Shown: positions 18,294 to 27,090, counted from the first letter of the stretch. The stretch is 64,000 bases of DNA from Bradyrhizobium commune (GCF_015624505.1 NZ_CP061379.1:3968001-4032000); one strand, 5' to 3'. Made by a program: numbers and translations. Notes: generated by a model from the sequence alone, not told the origin.

Positions 18294-18599
18294 TCAGTGC
18301 GTCCAGGGCTCGCCGCGGCGGAAGGAGAAATTGTCGGCATAGGCGACTTGCCGGTGCAGCGAATCCTTCGGCTCGATCACCTGATAGGCGATGCCTTTGC
18401 GCTCGCAATAGGCGACCGCCTCCTCCTTGGTGTGGAAGTGCAGCGTGATCTGCTGCTTCATGTCGCCGGACGAGGTCCAGCCCATCAGCGGCTCGACCGC
18501 GCGGGGCTGCTCCGGCTCGTAATCGAGCTGCCATTGCTTGGTCTTGGACCGGCCGGATTGCATCGCGTTCTTGGCGGGCTTGAAAATGCGTGCGGTCAT
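18294..18599 (-). CDS. ETC complex I subunit, NdufS4-like (PF04800 family)
   Basis: 101 residues from ATG 18599 (MTARIFKPAKNAMQSGRSKT). The family pattern is present: YEPEQPRAVEPLMGWTSSGD followed by TKEEAVAYCERKGIAYQV and a C-terminal NFSFRRGEPWTH. The alphaproteobacterial proteins are accessory subunits of NADH:ubiquinone oxidoreductase corresponding to mitochondrial NDUFS4. Encoded away from the nuo operon, as usual. Monocistronic. Confidence 0.93.
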   Translation of the reverse strand: MTARIFKPAKNAMQSGRSKTKQWQLDYEPEQPRAVEPLMGWTSSGDMKQQITLHFHTKEEAVAYCERKGIAYQVIEPKDSLHRQVAYADNFSFRRGEPWTH

Positions 18600-18856
18600 T
18601 TGGCTGTCCGGCCCTCTTGTCTTTTCGTTCGATTTCGATGCGTCACGGTAGCAGTTGGTGCAAACCGCGGGCATAGTATAGAGACACCTTTCGGGAACTG
18701 ATCGGTGATTCCGGCGCCCCCGGGTGCCTCACCGACGGGTATAATCATTATGCTGCACTGTGACAATTGCGTACCCGCCCTTCGCCCCGGGGTCCCGCCC
18801 GGCGGCGCCGCCGCCCCGGCGTTTGCGCTTCTGTCCGCTTCGAAAGCTCCCGTCGC

Positions 18857-20035
18857 ATGGCCTTTTTGAACGTCAGCGCAACGCTCCCCGAGAAAGGCCG
18901 CGATCTCAGGCTCGACCTGTTTCGCGGTGTCGCCAACTGGGCGATCTTCCTCGACCATATCCCCGACAACATCGTGAACTGGGTCACGACGCGCAACTAT
19001 GGCTTTTCCGACGCCGCCGACCTGTTCGTTTTCATCTCCGGTTACACGGCCTCCTTCGTCTATGCGCGGATGATGCTGGAGCGCGGCTTCATCGTCGGCG
19101 CGACCCGGCTCACCAAGCGGGTCTGGCAGCTCTACGTCGCCCACATCATCCTGTTCGTGATCTACATCGCCTCGATCAGCTATCTGGCTCTGCGCTTCGG
19201 CGATTCCGAGATGATCAACGAGTTCAACGTCGCCGGCCTCGTCGACAACGCCACCGAGACGCTGCGCCAAGGTCTGTTCCTGCGCTTCAAGCCGCTCAAT
19301 CTCGACGTGCTGCCGCTCTACATCGTGCTGATGGGCCTGTTTCCGCCGATCCTGTGGTTCATGCTGCGCAAGCCGGACCTGACGATGGCGGTGTCCATCA
19401 TCCTGTGGCTCTCGGCGCGGCACTTCGGCTGGAATCTGACCGCCTATCCGGCCGGGCAGTGGTACTTCAACCCGTATTGCTGGCAGGTGCTGTTCGTGTT
19501 CGGCGCCTGGTGCGCGATGGGCGGCGCAAAGCGTTCGGGCTGGTTGATCAACTCGCGCATCGCGCTCTATCTCTGCTTCGGTTATCTGGCCTTCGCGCTG
19601 CTCATGACCATGGCCGGCCGCTTCCCGACGCTGGGCGGCATGTTCCCGCAATGGCTCTATTCGGCGTTCAACCCGAACGACAAGACCAACCTCGCGCCCT
19701 ACCGCTTCATCCACTTCGTCGTGATCGTGATTCTGGTGATCCGCTTTGTGCCGAAGGAATGGCCGGGCCTGGAGTGGAAGGTCTTCGATCCCGTGATCGT
19801 GTGCGGCCAGCAGTCGCTCGCCGTGTTCTGCGTTGGCGTGTTCCTGTCCTTCGTCGGCCATTTCGAGCTCTCGATGAGCTCGGGCTCGCTGTTCGCGCAG
19901 CTCTTCGTCTCCATCGCCGGCATCGCGATCATGACGACGGTGGCCTATTACATTTCCTGGTCGAAGCGGCAGGACAAGCCGCTGAAGCCGCCGCCGGCGA
20001 AGCCTGCGGCAGCGCCCGTCGCGAAAGCCGCCTGA
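18857..20035 (+). CDS. OpgC-domain integral membrane protein
   Basis: 392 residues from ATG 18857. It starts with ATLPEKGRDLRLDLFRGVAN and WAIFLDHIP, the OpgC opening, where the Arg and His/Asp are conserved as in other acyltransferase-3-like enzymes. About ten membrane helices follow and the tail is Pro/Ala/Lys-rich. OpgC proteins add succinyl groups to periplasmic glucans; the exact substrate here is unknown. A second membrane acyltransferase lies at 21563-22573, but there is no glucan synthase beside either. Confidence 0.9.
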   Translation: MAFLNVSATLPEKGRDLRLDLFRGVANWAIFLDHIPDNIVNWVTTRNYGFSDAADLFVFISGYTASFVYARMMLERGFIVGATRLTKRVWQLYVAHIILFVIYIASISYLALRFGDSEMINEFNVAGLVDNATETLRQGLFLRFKPLNLDVLPLYIVLMGLFPPILWFMLRKPDLTMAVSIILWLSARHFGWNLTAYPAGQWYFNPYCWQVLFVFGAWCAMGGAKRSGWLINSRIALYLCFGYLAFALLMTMAGRFPTLGGMFPQWLYSAFNPNDKTNLAPYRFIHFVVIVILVIRFVPKEWPGLEWKVFDPVIVCGQQSLAVFCVGVFLSFVGHFELSMSSGSLFAQLFVSIAGIAIMTTVAYYISWSKRQDKPLKPPPAKPAAAPVAKAA

Positions 20036-20043
20036 GCTGTCGC

Positions 20044-20238
20044 TCAGGCCGCCTCTTCGCCGTCGTACTCGGTGAACTTCTTGTAGATCCAGTCGCGCCC
20101 GTCGTGGCGGCGCCAGACCTTGCCGTAGACGAGCTGCCCGTTGATTGACCGGCGCGGCACGATCACCGTCCAGAGATGCCAGATTTCGGTCCAGTTCGAT
20201 CGCGGACGGAGAGTTTGGGAGGTGAGATCGAAAGCCAT
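20044..20238 (-). CDS. small hypothetical protein (64 aa)
   Basis: From ATG 20238: MAFDLTSQTLRPRSNWTEIW, then VIVPRRSINGQLVYGKVWRR and YKKFTEYDGEEAA. Trp/Arg-rich, no signal peptide or membrane helix. Looks like a compact conserved cytoplasmic protein of Bradyrhizobium type. Convergent with the OpgC-like gene, nine bases apart. Confidence 0.65.
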   Translation of the reverse strand: MAFDLTSQTLRPRSNWTEIWHLWTVIVPRRSINGQLVYGKVWRRHDGRDWIYKKFTEYDGEEAA

Positions 20239-20536
20239 GACGGACAACTCGCGCGAAACGAAACGCCGCGACGAATGTGATCTCGTGTGAGGTTGCTGAT
20301 GGCCTCTCGTCGCGCAGCTCGACTGCCTTGATAACAGTCATCAATGCGGCCGCAACAACCGCTCGCGCTTAACCTAACCGATCAACCTTACTTGCATTGA
20401 TGCAGACAGGTCGCGTTGCCGGTTGAAACGCCCGCCTATCTTTCCTAAGATACATGCACGATTTGAGAATGAGCGCGCGATTCAAAATCGCGTTCGTGCC
20501 GATTTCGAACTTCGAATTTTTGAACTGCGCAGGTTG

Positions 20537-20701
20537 ATGATCATGAATTTGCAATATGCCCGTTTGCAGCTCGCAATCGTATCGCCGCCGCAAGCGCCTC
20601 GCACCAAACCGGCCGCAGACGGTGCGCCGAAAGTCGCCAACGACAATTATCCGGTCTGGCCGCTGATCCCGTTTCCGTCCGGCTGGTACGCCTCGAATTG
20701 A
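20537..20701 (+). CDS. small hypothetical protein (54 aa)
   Basis: Start at ATG 20537 with AGG nearby (ATG 20543 is an alternative). Sequence begins MIMNLQYARLQLAIVSPPQA and ends VANDNYPVWPLIPFPSGWYA. The Pro/Trp-rich end looks conserved rather than random. No known domain. Confidence 0.55.
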   Translation: MIMNLQYARLQLAIVSPPQAPRTKPAADGAPKVANDNYPVWPLIPFPSGWYASN

Positions 20702-20906
20702 GCGCCCCAAAAGCGCAACGCCGCGCAAGCGGAGTATCATCGCTTGGCGGCGTCCGTTTAGGCATTGGGCGCTGAAATCCCCAACACCCATATGTCTATG
20801 GCGACGCCCAAAGGTTCGATGAATCTTCGGTAATTCTGCGCCGGTAACCCGTTTCAATCCCTGGAAAAATCGCTCAGAAGTCGCGCCGCGCGGCCAACAA
20901 ACGCCA

Positions 20907-20966
20907 AGAGTATCGTCAAGAGTATCGTCAAGAGTATCGTCAAGAGTATCGTCAAGGGTACCGTCA
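20907..20966. repeat. 12-bp tandem repeat, five units
   Basis: Four perfect copies of AGAGTATCGTCA followed by a fifth with two changes (AGGGTACCGTCA). In one plus-strand frame it encodes QEYR repeats that run into ALRAA and a stop at 20983, but no start codon precedes it before an in-frame stop at 20845. Located directly behind the convergent Ser-rich gene. Confidence 0.85.
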
Positions 20967-20981
20967 AGCGCTTCGCGCCGC

Positions 20982-21380
20982 TTAGACCCCGCTGGCCGCG
21001 GCCGACGCGCCGCTGAGCGCGCCTTGCGAATTGTAGGTCTGCCCTGGCTGGCTGCCAGACTGATTGCCTTGACCGGCCTGGGCGCTGGCGGCGGAGGTCT
21101 CGACCTCGGTCGTCCCGTCGGAATAGGTGATCGTCGTCGTCGTGATCCCGTTGACGGTGGTGGAGACCTGGCTGACCACGGTCTTGGACGAGCTGCCGCT
21201 GCCTCCCGATCCCGAGCTACCGCCCGCCGATTGCGAGGACGAAGTCGTAGATGTCGACGAGGTGGCAGACGTGGATGAGGTGGCTGACGTCGAGGACGAG
21301 GTCGCCGAGGACGATTTCGCGGTGGTCGACGGGGTTGCCGTCACGGCTGCGCTGGAAGAAGCAATCGCACTGATCGACAT
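20982..21380 (-). CDS. Ser/Thr-rich low-complexity protein
   Basis: 132 residues from ATG 21380 (MSISAIASSSAAVTATPSTT). Residues 20-70 are almost all Ser, Thr, Ala and Gly. A short ordered segment follows (KTVVSQVSTTVNGITTTTIT, YSDGTTEVETSA), then a Gln/Gly/Ser-rich tail. No signal peptide of normal form. The TTITYSDGTTE segment recurs in exported rhizobial proteins of unknown function. GGAG precedes the start. Confidence 0.7.
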   Translation of the reverse strand: MSISAIASSSAAVTATPSTTAKSSSATSSSTSATSSTSATSSTSTTSSSQSAGGSSGSGGSGSSSKTVVSQVSTTVNGITTTTITYSDGTTEVETSAASAQAGQGNQSGSQPGQTYNSQGALSGASAAASGV

Positions 21381-21562
21381 GAAGACCTCACCTGAAGGAG
21401 ACGCCGGCACCGTCTGCGTGCCCTGCCTTCCCTTTCAACGCGGCACGCGTCGAAATCAGGCGTCGGCGCGCGTCGATATTTCCGGCCGGAAAGCACGACC
21501 AATCCTCCGCCGCCGCCAAAAACCGGGTGAGCTTGCCGCAGATGCCGTTGCGCCTCGCAAAG

Positions 21563-22573
21563 CTATGCGAGCTGCTCCGTCAAAACCGGCGGCCGGCTCA
21601 AGCGCTCACTTAGGCGGATCATTGGTCGCTCAATCGCGATCCACGTGGCGTAGGAAATCAGGCAGCAAGCGAACAGCGCCGCAATACGCCAGATCTCGCA
21701 GGCCCATAGCGGCAACGCGAAAGGCAGCCATTGGCCTCCGATGATCGAGGCCACCAGAAATACGATGTAGTGCATCAGGTAGATCGAATAGGAGGCGTCT
21801 CCTGCCGCCACGAGCCAGCGGAATGGCCGTCGCTGCCAAGGGAGCTCAAGGCTGACCATGCCGGCTAGGATCAGCGCCATCGATGCCGGCACCGAGAACG
21901 GAAAATCGTGGCTTCGCGTCCAGGCAAGGAGCGCCACGCCTGCGGCGATCGGTATCGCGCTGCCGATCCGCGCGAATGGCTTGCGCGCCAGGAACACCAG
22001 CACGCCTGCCAGAAAATCAGTTTGCGTCGTGGACAGCAGATGGAACGACCAGGGATTGCCGAGGACCCAGCCCGCGAGCGCGAGTGCGACCAGCGCGACG
22101 GCGAGGCCCGGGATGCCGGCAAGCGGCACGCAAATCGCAGCGAGGGCATAGAACACGAGTTCGCGCTCGAGCGTCCAGCTGAGGTCGTAGGCGGGCGCGC
22201 CCTGCTGCGGCAGCAGCGTCATCGAGTAGAGGAAATGCCCCAATGGCTGGGGCGCGTACTTGCCCCAAGCGATCAGACCGACAACGGCAACCAGCGCAAC
22301 CCAGTACATCGGGTAGAGACGGAACACCCGCTTGATCGCGAAGCCGGCTACGGTGAAGGATGATTTTGACGCAACGAGGCAGATTACATAGCCCGAGATC
22401 GCGAAGAAGAAGTTCACGCCGAGAAAGCCCCATTTGGCAAGCACCGGAACCGGCAGCCAAGCGCTCTCCGGAAATGCGCCGCGCACGGCGACATACGAAT
22501 GGAAGTAGGCCACCGACAGCGCGGCGATCGCGCGGGCGGCCTGTAGTCCCTCAAGCTTGTGTTCCTGCGCCAT
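21563..22573 (-). CDS. acyltransferase-3 family membrane protein
   Basis: 336 residues. The opening LEGLQAARAIAALSVAYFHS carries the family's conserved Arg and His, followed by about ten membrane helices and FLGVNFFFAISGYVI, the second family motif. YLMHYIVF and the IERPMIRLSERL end are also typical. These enzymes O-acylate extracellular polysaccharide, lipid A-linked sugars or peptidoglycan; the target cannot be told. Ends in cytoplasmic residues without an SGNH domain. Confidence 0.92.
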   Translation of the reverse strand: MAQEHKLEGLQAARAIAALSVAYFHSYVAVRGAFPESAWLPVPVLAKWGFLGVNFFFAISGYVICLVASKSSFTVAGFAIKRVFRLYPMYWVALVAVVGLIAWGKYAPQPLGHFLYSMTLLPQQGAPAYDLSWTLERELVFYALAAICVPLAGIPGLAVALVALALAGWVLGNPWSFHLLSTTQTDFLAGVLVFLARKPFARIGSAIPIAAGVALLAWTRSHDFPFSVPASMALILAGMVSLELPWQRRPFRWLVAAGDASYSIYLMHYIVFLVASIIGGQWLPFALPLWACEIWRIAALFACCLISYATWIAIERPMIRLSERLSRPPVLTEQLA

Positions 22574-22734
22574 GACCGTCTTGGCTACAGGGATCGATGC
22601 TGCCGATCAAGGTTGGGAGGATCGGCACATCGTCGCCGAGATCACGCGGCGCCTGGGTCGGCAACTGGCGGTCGACAACCGGAGGGCTACCGCGACGACG
22701 GGGCGGAGCGGCTGCCGCAAATGTTTGAAATTGC

Positions 22735-22811
22735 TGGTCGGGGCAGCTGGATTCGAACCAACGACCTGCAGTACCCAAAACTGCCGCGCTACCAGGCTGC
22801 GCTATACCCCG
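22735..22811 (-). tRNA. tRNA-Pro (anticodon UGG)
   Basis: Complete 77-nt cloverleaf on the minus strand with encoded CCA. Acceptor CGGGGTA/TGCCCCG, anticodon stem GCAGT/ACTGC with loop TTTGGGT, T-arm GTTGG-TTCGAAT-CCAGC. No integrase nearby. Confidence 0.97.
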
Positions 22812-22895
22812 AATGTCCGGCGAGCCCCGTCGATACACGCTTCCCAACGCGCCAGCAAGCTTCCAAAACCCGCCAGCCAGGGTCCCGAACCGGGC

Positions 22896-23396
22896 TTATT
22901 TGCCGCCGAACAGGGGGTGGCCGACACGGTCGCCGGGGCGGATGCCGTATTTCTGCGCCGTTCCCGCCGGCACCTCCAGCACAGCCCGGGCAAGGCCCTG
23001 GGACGAGATGATCCGGGTCGACAGCGGCTCGGTGTTTTCAGCGATGCGCAGGATGCGGCCGTCGGCGCGGATGAAGATCATGTCGAGCGAGACGTAGGTG
23101 TTCTTCATCCACATCGAGACTTCCTGCTCGGGATTGAAGTCGAACAGCATGCCTTTGCCGTCCGCCAATTCCTTGCGGTACATCAGCCCGGTCTGCTTCT
23201 CCTCGTCCGTCGTCGCCATCTCGACCGAGAACGCCTGCACGCCGTTCTTGGTGACGATCTCGAGCGGCTGGAAGCTCGCAGCGCGGACAGACCCGCCTGC
23301 GGCGGCAAGACCGGCGACGACGAGGATGGCCACAAGCCAGCCCTTGGAAAGCCAGTCCTTGGCAACGGACCAGACAGACTTACGATTGACATTCAT
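22896..23396 (-). CDS. DUF192 family exported protein
   Basis: 166 residues. An N-terminal membrane or signal segment (LVAILVVAGLAAAGGSVRAA) precedes a DUF192 domain: VEMATTDEEKQTGLMYRKEL, GMLFDFNPEQEVSMWMKNTY, DMIFIRADGRI and VLEVPAGTAQKYGI. The small beta-rich domain is exported in bacteria and archaea; its function is not established. Located next to tRNA-Pro on the same strand. Confidence 0.93.
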   Translation of the reverse strand: MNVNRKSVWSVAKDWLSKGWLVAILVVAGLAAAGGSVRAASFQPLEIVTKNGVQAFSVEMATTDEEKQTGLMYRKELADGKGMLFDFNPEQEVSMWMKNTYVSLDMIFIRADGRILRIAENTEPLSTRIISSQGLARAVLEVPAGTAQKYGIRPGDRVGHPLFGGK

Positions 23397-23521
23397 GAGA
23401 GGGCGCTCGGGACGGCAGGCGTGGGACTGGCGCCATCCATACGCGGCGACCGCCGGAAAAGCCAGAAGCGCGCTAGTCCGGCCGCGCGCCTCTGCTCACG
23501 AATGCGGGAACATTGGATCCG

Positions 23522-24208
23522 CTAGTGCGACTGCAATCCCGGCGATCCGGTCTCGGGATGGATCTCGGCCGCCATCATGCCCTTGGAGCCGGGCCCGAAG
23601 CGGACCAGCACATACTGGCCCGGCCGCAATTCGGTCATGCCGAAACGGCGCAGCGTCTCCATGTGCACGAAAATGTCGGGAGTGCCCTCCCCGCAGGTCA
23701 GGAAACCGAAGCCGCGCAGCCGGTTGAACCATTTGACCTGGGCCCGCTCCAGCCCGCTGGTCGCGGTGACCGTGACATGGGTGCGCGGCGGCAGCATCTG
23801 CGCGGGATGGATCGCGGTCGACTCGTCCATCGAGACCACGCGGAAGGCCTGGTAGCCCTTGGCGCGCTGGATGCACTCGACGACGATGCGGGCGCCCTCG
23901 TAGGCGGTCTGGAAGCCGTCGCGCCTAAGCACGGTGACGTGCAGGAGTACGTCGGGCCAGCCATTGTCGGGAACGATGAAGCCGTAGCCCTTTGAGGCGT
24001 CGAACCATTTGATGACGCCGGTGACCTCGACGAGGTTGGCGCCGGCCTCACCCAATCCGGTGAAGGGGCTGAGCGCGCTGTCGCGACCGACGCTGCCATG
24101 CTCGCCTGGCGTGAGCCGCCCCGACGTCGCGCCAGGCGCGGGAACTCCGACCTTTTTGGACTCAAATCCGTCCGACGACCCCATAACCCCGGACCCCACA
24201 CATGTCAT
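23522..24208 (-). CDS. double cold-shock-domain protein
   Basis: 228 residues from ATG 24208 (ATG 24184, MGSSDGFESKKVG, is a possible later start). A Gly/Ser-rich leader of about 60 residues precedes two cold-shock domains: the first at 61-128 with VIKWFDASKGYGFIVPDN, the second at about 155-220 with VKWFNRLRGFGFLTCGEG. RNP1-type aromatic motifs are kept in both. Such tandem proteins bind single-stranded nucleic acid and occur widely in alphaproteobacteria. Confidence 0.92.
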   Translation of the reverse strand: MTCVGSGVMGSSDGFESKKVGVPAPGATSGRLTPGEHGSVGRDSALSPFTGLGEAGANLVEVTGVIKWFDASKGYGFIVPDNGWPDVLLHVTVLRRDGFQTAYEGARIVVECIQRAKGYQAFRVVSMDESTAIHPAQMLPPRTHVTVTATSGLERAQVKWFNRLRGFGFLTCGEGTPDIFVHMETLRRFGMTELRPGQYVLVRFGPGSKGMMAAEIHPETGSPGLQSH

Positions 24209-24394
24209 GCGACCCGCCTCGATGGCGGCGTCGAATCACGCGTCTTTCGAGAACCTTCAGAGAATCTTCTCAACTGGACGCGACGCGAATCTTTCGAATC
24301 AAAAGATAACACTCCCGGTTGAGAGGCATAGACAAAAAAGAGATTCGCCGGAACCTATGAACAGCTTGCACAGGCGCGAATCAAAAACGACCGT

Positions 24395-25156
24395 TCAATT
24401 ACGGACGAACGGCCCGAGCGTTTCGCCGATGTCGTGGCGAATGACGAGGTCGGCGATGTCGTCCTGCTCGGTTGGCTCGCGATTGATGATCACCAAACGT
24501 GCACCGGCGTTCTTCGCCATCATCGGAAAGCCCGCGGCCGGCCATACCACGAGCGAGGAACCGATCGCGATGAAGAGGTCGCAATGCTGCGACAGCTCGG
24601 TCGCACGCTGCATTTCGTCCTCCGGCATCGCCTGACCGAATGAAATGGTTGCGGTTTTCACCGGCTCATCACACACGGTGCAGTTCGGTGCGGCGCCATC
24701 TTTGTCGAAACGCCGCTTTACCCAGTCGAGCTGATAGGCCTGCCCACATCCGATGCAGCGCGCATAAGTGGTATTTCCGTGAAGTTCAATCACGCAGTCG
24801 GACGCGAAGCCCGAGGCCTGGTGCAGATTGTCGATGTTCTGGGTGATGACCGCGGGAACCTTGCCGGCACGGTGGAGCGAGGCAAGCGCGCGATGGCCGC
24901 GGCCGGGCTTTGCCGCGGCGAAGGTGTCCTCCATCGCGAAGCGGCGGCGCCAGGATTCGTCCCGCGCGTCCTGGCTGGCGACGAACTCGTCGAACGGGAT
25001 CGGGCGGTTGCGGGTCCAGAGGCCGCCGGGCGAGCGGAAGTCCGGGATGCCGCATTCGGTCGAGATACCGGCGCCGGTGAACGGCACGATGGTGTTCGCT
25101 TCGGCGATCATGTCGCCGAGCCGTTCAACGCCGCTTTGGAGATCTGGTGCAATCAT
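24395..25156 (-). CDS. NAD-dependent deacetylase, sirtuin (Sir2) family
   Basis: 253 residues from ATG 25156 (MIAPDLQSGVERLGD). Seen: the NAD-binding GAGISTECGIPDFRSPGGLW, TQNIDNLHQASG, the catalytic His in ELHGNTTYARC, two zinc Cys pairs (CIGC and CTVC) and IAIGSSLVVWPAAGFP. It removes acyl groups from lysines, for example on acetyl-CoA synthetase. Length fits bacterial class II/III sirtuins. Stands alone. Confidence 0.93.
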   Translation of the reverse strand: MIAPDLQSGVERLGDMIAEANTIVPFTGAGISTECGIPDFRSPGGLWTRNRPIPFDEFVASQDARDESWRRRFAMEDTFAAAKPGRGHRALASLHRAGKVPAVITQNIDNLHQASGFASDCVIELHGNTTYARCIGCGQAYQLDWVKRRFDKDGAAPNCTVCDEPVKTATISFGQAMPEDEMQRATELSQHCDLFIAIGSSLVVWPAAGFPMMAKNAGARLVIINREPTEQDDIADLVIRHDIGETLGPFVRN

Positions 25157-25489
25157 CGACAGGTTATCCGTTCCCGGGCACGGCTCTATAGCGTGTTGCA
25201 ATCCTGTTTTCGGCTAGCTGCAACATGCGCAAGCGACAAGATTGTTGACGCTGTTATCCACCGCAGAAGATCACACGACGCAAATCACGCTCGGCAATTT
25301 TTTCCGACCTTCGCTTATCTCAATCCTGCAATGCCTCCTCCCCATTGACGCCCCAATCATAAGCGCCAATGCATGTCTCGAATGCGACTCAACGCGCGAT
25401 GCGGCGGCCGCGCCTGGGTTCAATAGTGAATACAGTCCAAGCAACGCAATTCAAGTAGCACTGTCCAAGTGTAGATAGGGGATGGACAC
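25157..25489. other. intergenic region, no gene seen
   Basis: AT-richer than its surroundings. It should contain the divergent promoters of the sirtuin gene and the 54-aa gene that follows; no structured RNA or repeat was recognised. Confidence 0.5.
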
Positions 25490-25654
25490 ATGACCGAAGA
25501 CGAACAACGCAAAACCCGCGAGCGCGAAGAGATCGCCGCACGTGTCGCCGCCTTCCGCGCAACGCAGGAGAAATTCAAGCGCGAGCGCGAGGAATATTTC
25601 GTCTCCACACTCGAGAACGCACGTAAGGTCGAGCGGCCTTCGCTCTGGCCTTGA
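25490..25654 (+). CDS. small charged coiled-coil protein (54 aa)
   Basis: ATG 25490 with AGGGGA eight bases upstream; stop TGA 25654. MTEDEQRKTREREEIAARVA then FRATQEKFKREREEYFVSTL is one continuous Glu/Arg-rich helix, ending ARKVERPSLWP. A perfect terminator follows within 30 bases, which supports expression. Function unknown. Confidence 0.75.
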   Translation: MTEDEQRKTREREEIAARVAAFRATQEKFKREREEYFVSTLENARKVERPSLWP

Positions 25655-25678
25655 GCTATCGCGAAATCATCGCGCATG

Positions 25679-25709
25679 AAAAAAGCCCGGAGCATCGCTC
25701 CGGGCTTTT
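25679..25709. terminator. strong bidirectional Rho-independent terminator
   Basis: A six-A run, then AGCCCGGAGC-ATC-GCTCCGGGCT and TTT. It serves both the 25490-25654 gene (plus) and the 25736-26011 gene (minus), which converge on it. Confidence 0.95.
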
Positions 25710-25735
25710 CACGTTACGGGATTTCGTTTCAACCA

Positions 25736-26011
25736 TTACCAATGGCGGTAATAGTGGCGGTGATAGTAGGGGCCGCCGTAATAGCCGTACGGGCCGGGGC
25801 TGTAATAGGCCGGGCCGTCATAATAGCCGTAGCCCGGACCATAATAGCCGTACGGATGGGACGCCGCGATCGCGCCCGCGGTGATCGCACCGGCCGCCAG
25901 ACCAAACGCGAGGCCCGGGCCGATGCCGCGCGCCTCGGCGGGCGCCGGCGCCGCAATCGCGGTCACGCCGAGGGCCGCAACGGTCGCGAGAACTGCCAAT
26001 GTCTTCTTCAT
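25736..26011 (-). CDS. small exported Gly/Tyr-rich protein
   Basis: 91 residues from ATG 26011 with AAGGAGAAGAG upstream. Signal peptide MKKTLAVLATVAALGVTAIA ... PAEA, a short hydrophobic Ala/Gly stretch, then Gly/Tyr/Pro repeats (YGYYGPGYGYYDGPAYYSPG) and a His/Arg/Tyr tail. Typical of the abundant periplasmic or outer-membrane-associated Tyr-rich proteins of Bradyrhizobium with no known function. Confidence 0.85.
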   Translation of the reverse strand: MKKTLAVLATVAALGVTAIAAPAPAEARGIGPGLAFGLAAGAITAGAIAASHPYGYYGPGYGYYDGPAYYSPGPYGYYGGPYYHRHYYRHW

Positions 26012-26186
26012 GACTCTTCTCCTTCGCATCTGGCGAGACAACGCAGACCGCTCCCGATGGTTCGCGCGGATTGGAACCTGGTCCCGCAGAAAAAATTTCA
26101 AAAAGTCGGGAACGACATCGCGTTCCCTGGATTGGACCCTGTAAGTGCGAGAGCCTCCGCCATCCGGGTTCGAGGCGCGCATGAAG

Positions 26187-26224
26187 ACCCCGTCAGTATC
26201 CTCCGCGGTGCTGGCGGGGTTTTT
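26187..26224 (+). terminator. Rho-independent terminator without an upstream gene
   Basis: ACCCCGTCAG pairs with CTGGCGGGGT over a 14-base loop, followed by TTTTTGG. The plus-strand sequence before it (26012-26186) contains no supportable gene, so it may end a small RNA; or it may be a leader attenuator of the 26262 gene. Confidence 0.75.
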
Positions 26225-26261
26225 GGTTTCGCCAACGCGCGAAAAACTTCGAGGAGGAAAA

Positions 26262-26492
26262 TTGCCGATACCCGCCCTGCTCGCCCGCATCCGCAGGCTC
26301 GTGCCCAAAAGCAACGAACGGCACTACGACGAGATCGTCCGCAACTTCAGCGTCGGCGCGCTGCGCCCGCCACCCTCACCGATGAGCGACGGCGAGCTCG
26401 CATGCGCCATCGCCGACTTCCTGAAGCAGGCACCGTCGTCGGAAACGGTCGCAGCGCTGGGCCGGCGGCTCGACCCTTCCTCGCCGCTCTGA
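26262..26492 (+). CDS. small hypothetical protein (76 aa), TTG start
   Basis: GAGGAGGAAAA stands just in front of TTG 26262, so translation from there is likely (MPIPALLARIRRLVPKSNER). The rest is helical: HYDEIVRNFSVGALRPPPSP and DGELACAIADFLKQAPSSET. No known domain. It lies 38 bases behind a terminator, which could control its transcription. Confidence 0.7.
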   Translation: MPIPALLARIRRLVPKSNERHYDEIVRNFSVGALRPPPSPMSDGELACAIADFLKQAPSSETVAALGRRLDPSSPL

Positions 26493-26572
26493 GCGGCGTT
26501 TCTTCTCGGCGAGCCCCCGGAACATGCGCGTGGCGTGCACGTTGACCGTGCCATCAGGACAAGAGGTCCGTC

Positions 26573-26698
26573 ATGCCCGCCTGGCTCGAAATCCTGCTCA
26601 ACCTATCCGGCTATGCCGGCTTCGTGGCGCTTGCGACCCGCGGCGCCGCCTGCAGCCCTGCGGGCGCCGACGATGGGATCGACGGCGACGAGACTTAA
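26573..26698 (+). CDS. 41-residue hypothetical protein
   Basis: ATG 26573 preceded by AAGAGGTCCGTC. MPAWLEILLNLSGYAGFVAL is a hydrophobic helix; the end (AGADDGIDGDET) is acidic. Possibly a small membrane peptide. It follows the 26262-26492 gene by 80 bases in the same direction. Confidence 0.6.
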   Translation: MPAWLEILLNLSGYAGFVALATRGAACSPAGADDGIDGDET

Positions 26699-26739
26699 TT
26701 CGGCACCGCCACAAGGTATCGTTAGGACGAGACCGCGCC

Positions 26740-27090
26740 TCAGATCTCGGCGAGCCGCTTCAGCGTGGCGCGAAACGACAGGCTGCGATGGCCGGCGACC
26801 AGCACGGTGCCGAACACTTCGGCGCCGTCCTCGTTGAACGTTCCGGAAAAGCCGCTCGTGACCTCCTCGCCGCCGAACAGCGGCCGCACGAACGGATCGG
26901 CGAACGGCGAATGCTGGTTGGTGGCGAGCTCGCCCTTCCAGGTGCCGTCGCCGACCATGTAGGAGCCGCGCGACCAGAAATACGGCCCGCCGCCGAGCAG
27001 CACGCCGTCGCGCAGCACCAGCACGCCGCTGTCGCGGCCCTTCACGCCGTCGAGCATGTGAATGTGGATGGAGTACAGCCCGTTCTTCAT
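26740..27090 (-). CDS. GrlR family protein
   Basis: 116 residues from ATG 27090 (MKNGLYSIHIHMLDGVKGRD). The protein is a compact beta-barrel type: LLGGGPYFWSRGSY, GTWKGELATNQHSPF and GFSGTFNEDGAEVFG match the GrlR family. In enteropathogens GrlR is an anti-activator of type III secretion genes; in soil alphaproteobacteria the role of homologues is not known. No GrlA-like partner or secretion genes are near. Confidence 0.9.
   Translation of the reverse strand: MKNGLYSIHIHMLDGVKGRDSGVLVLRDGVLLGGGPYFWSRGSYMVGDGTWKGELATNQHSPFADPFVRPLFGGEEVTSGFSGTFNEDGAEVFGTVLVAGHRSLSFRATLKRLAEI

Noticed and set aside
18596..20344. 582-codon minus-strand frame
   Set aside because: It is the antisense of the OpgC-like gene and has a His/Asp/Arg-rich, domain-free translation.
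25242..25478. Plus-strand 78-codon frame upstream of the 54-aa gene
   Set aside because: Lies in the promoter region of two divergent genes, has no start signal and no protein-like pattern.
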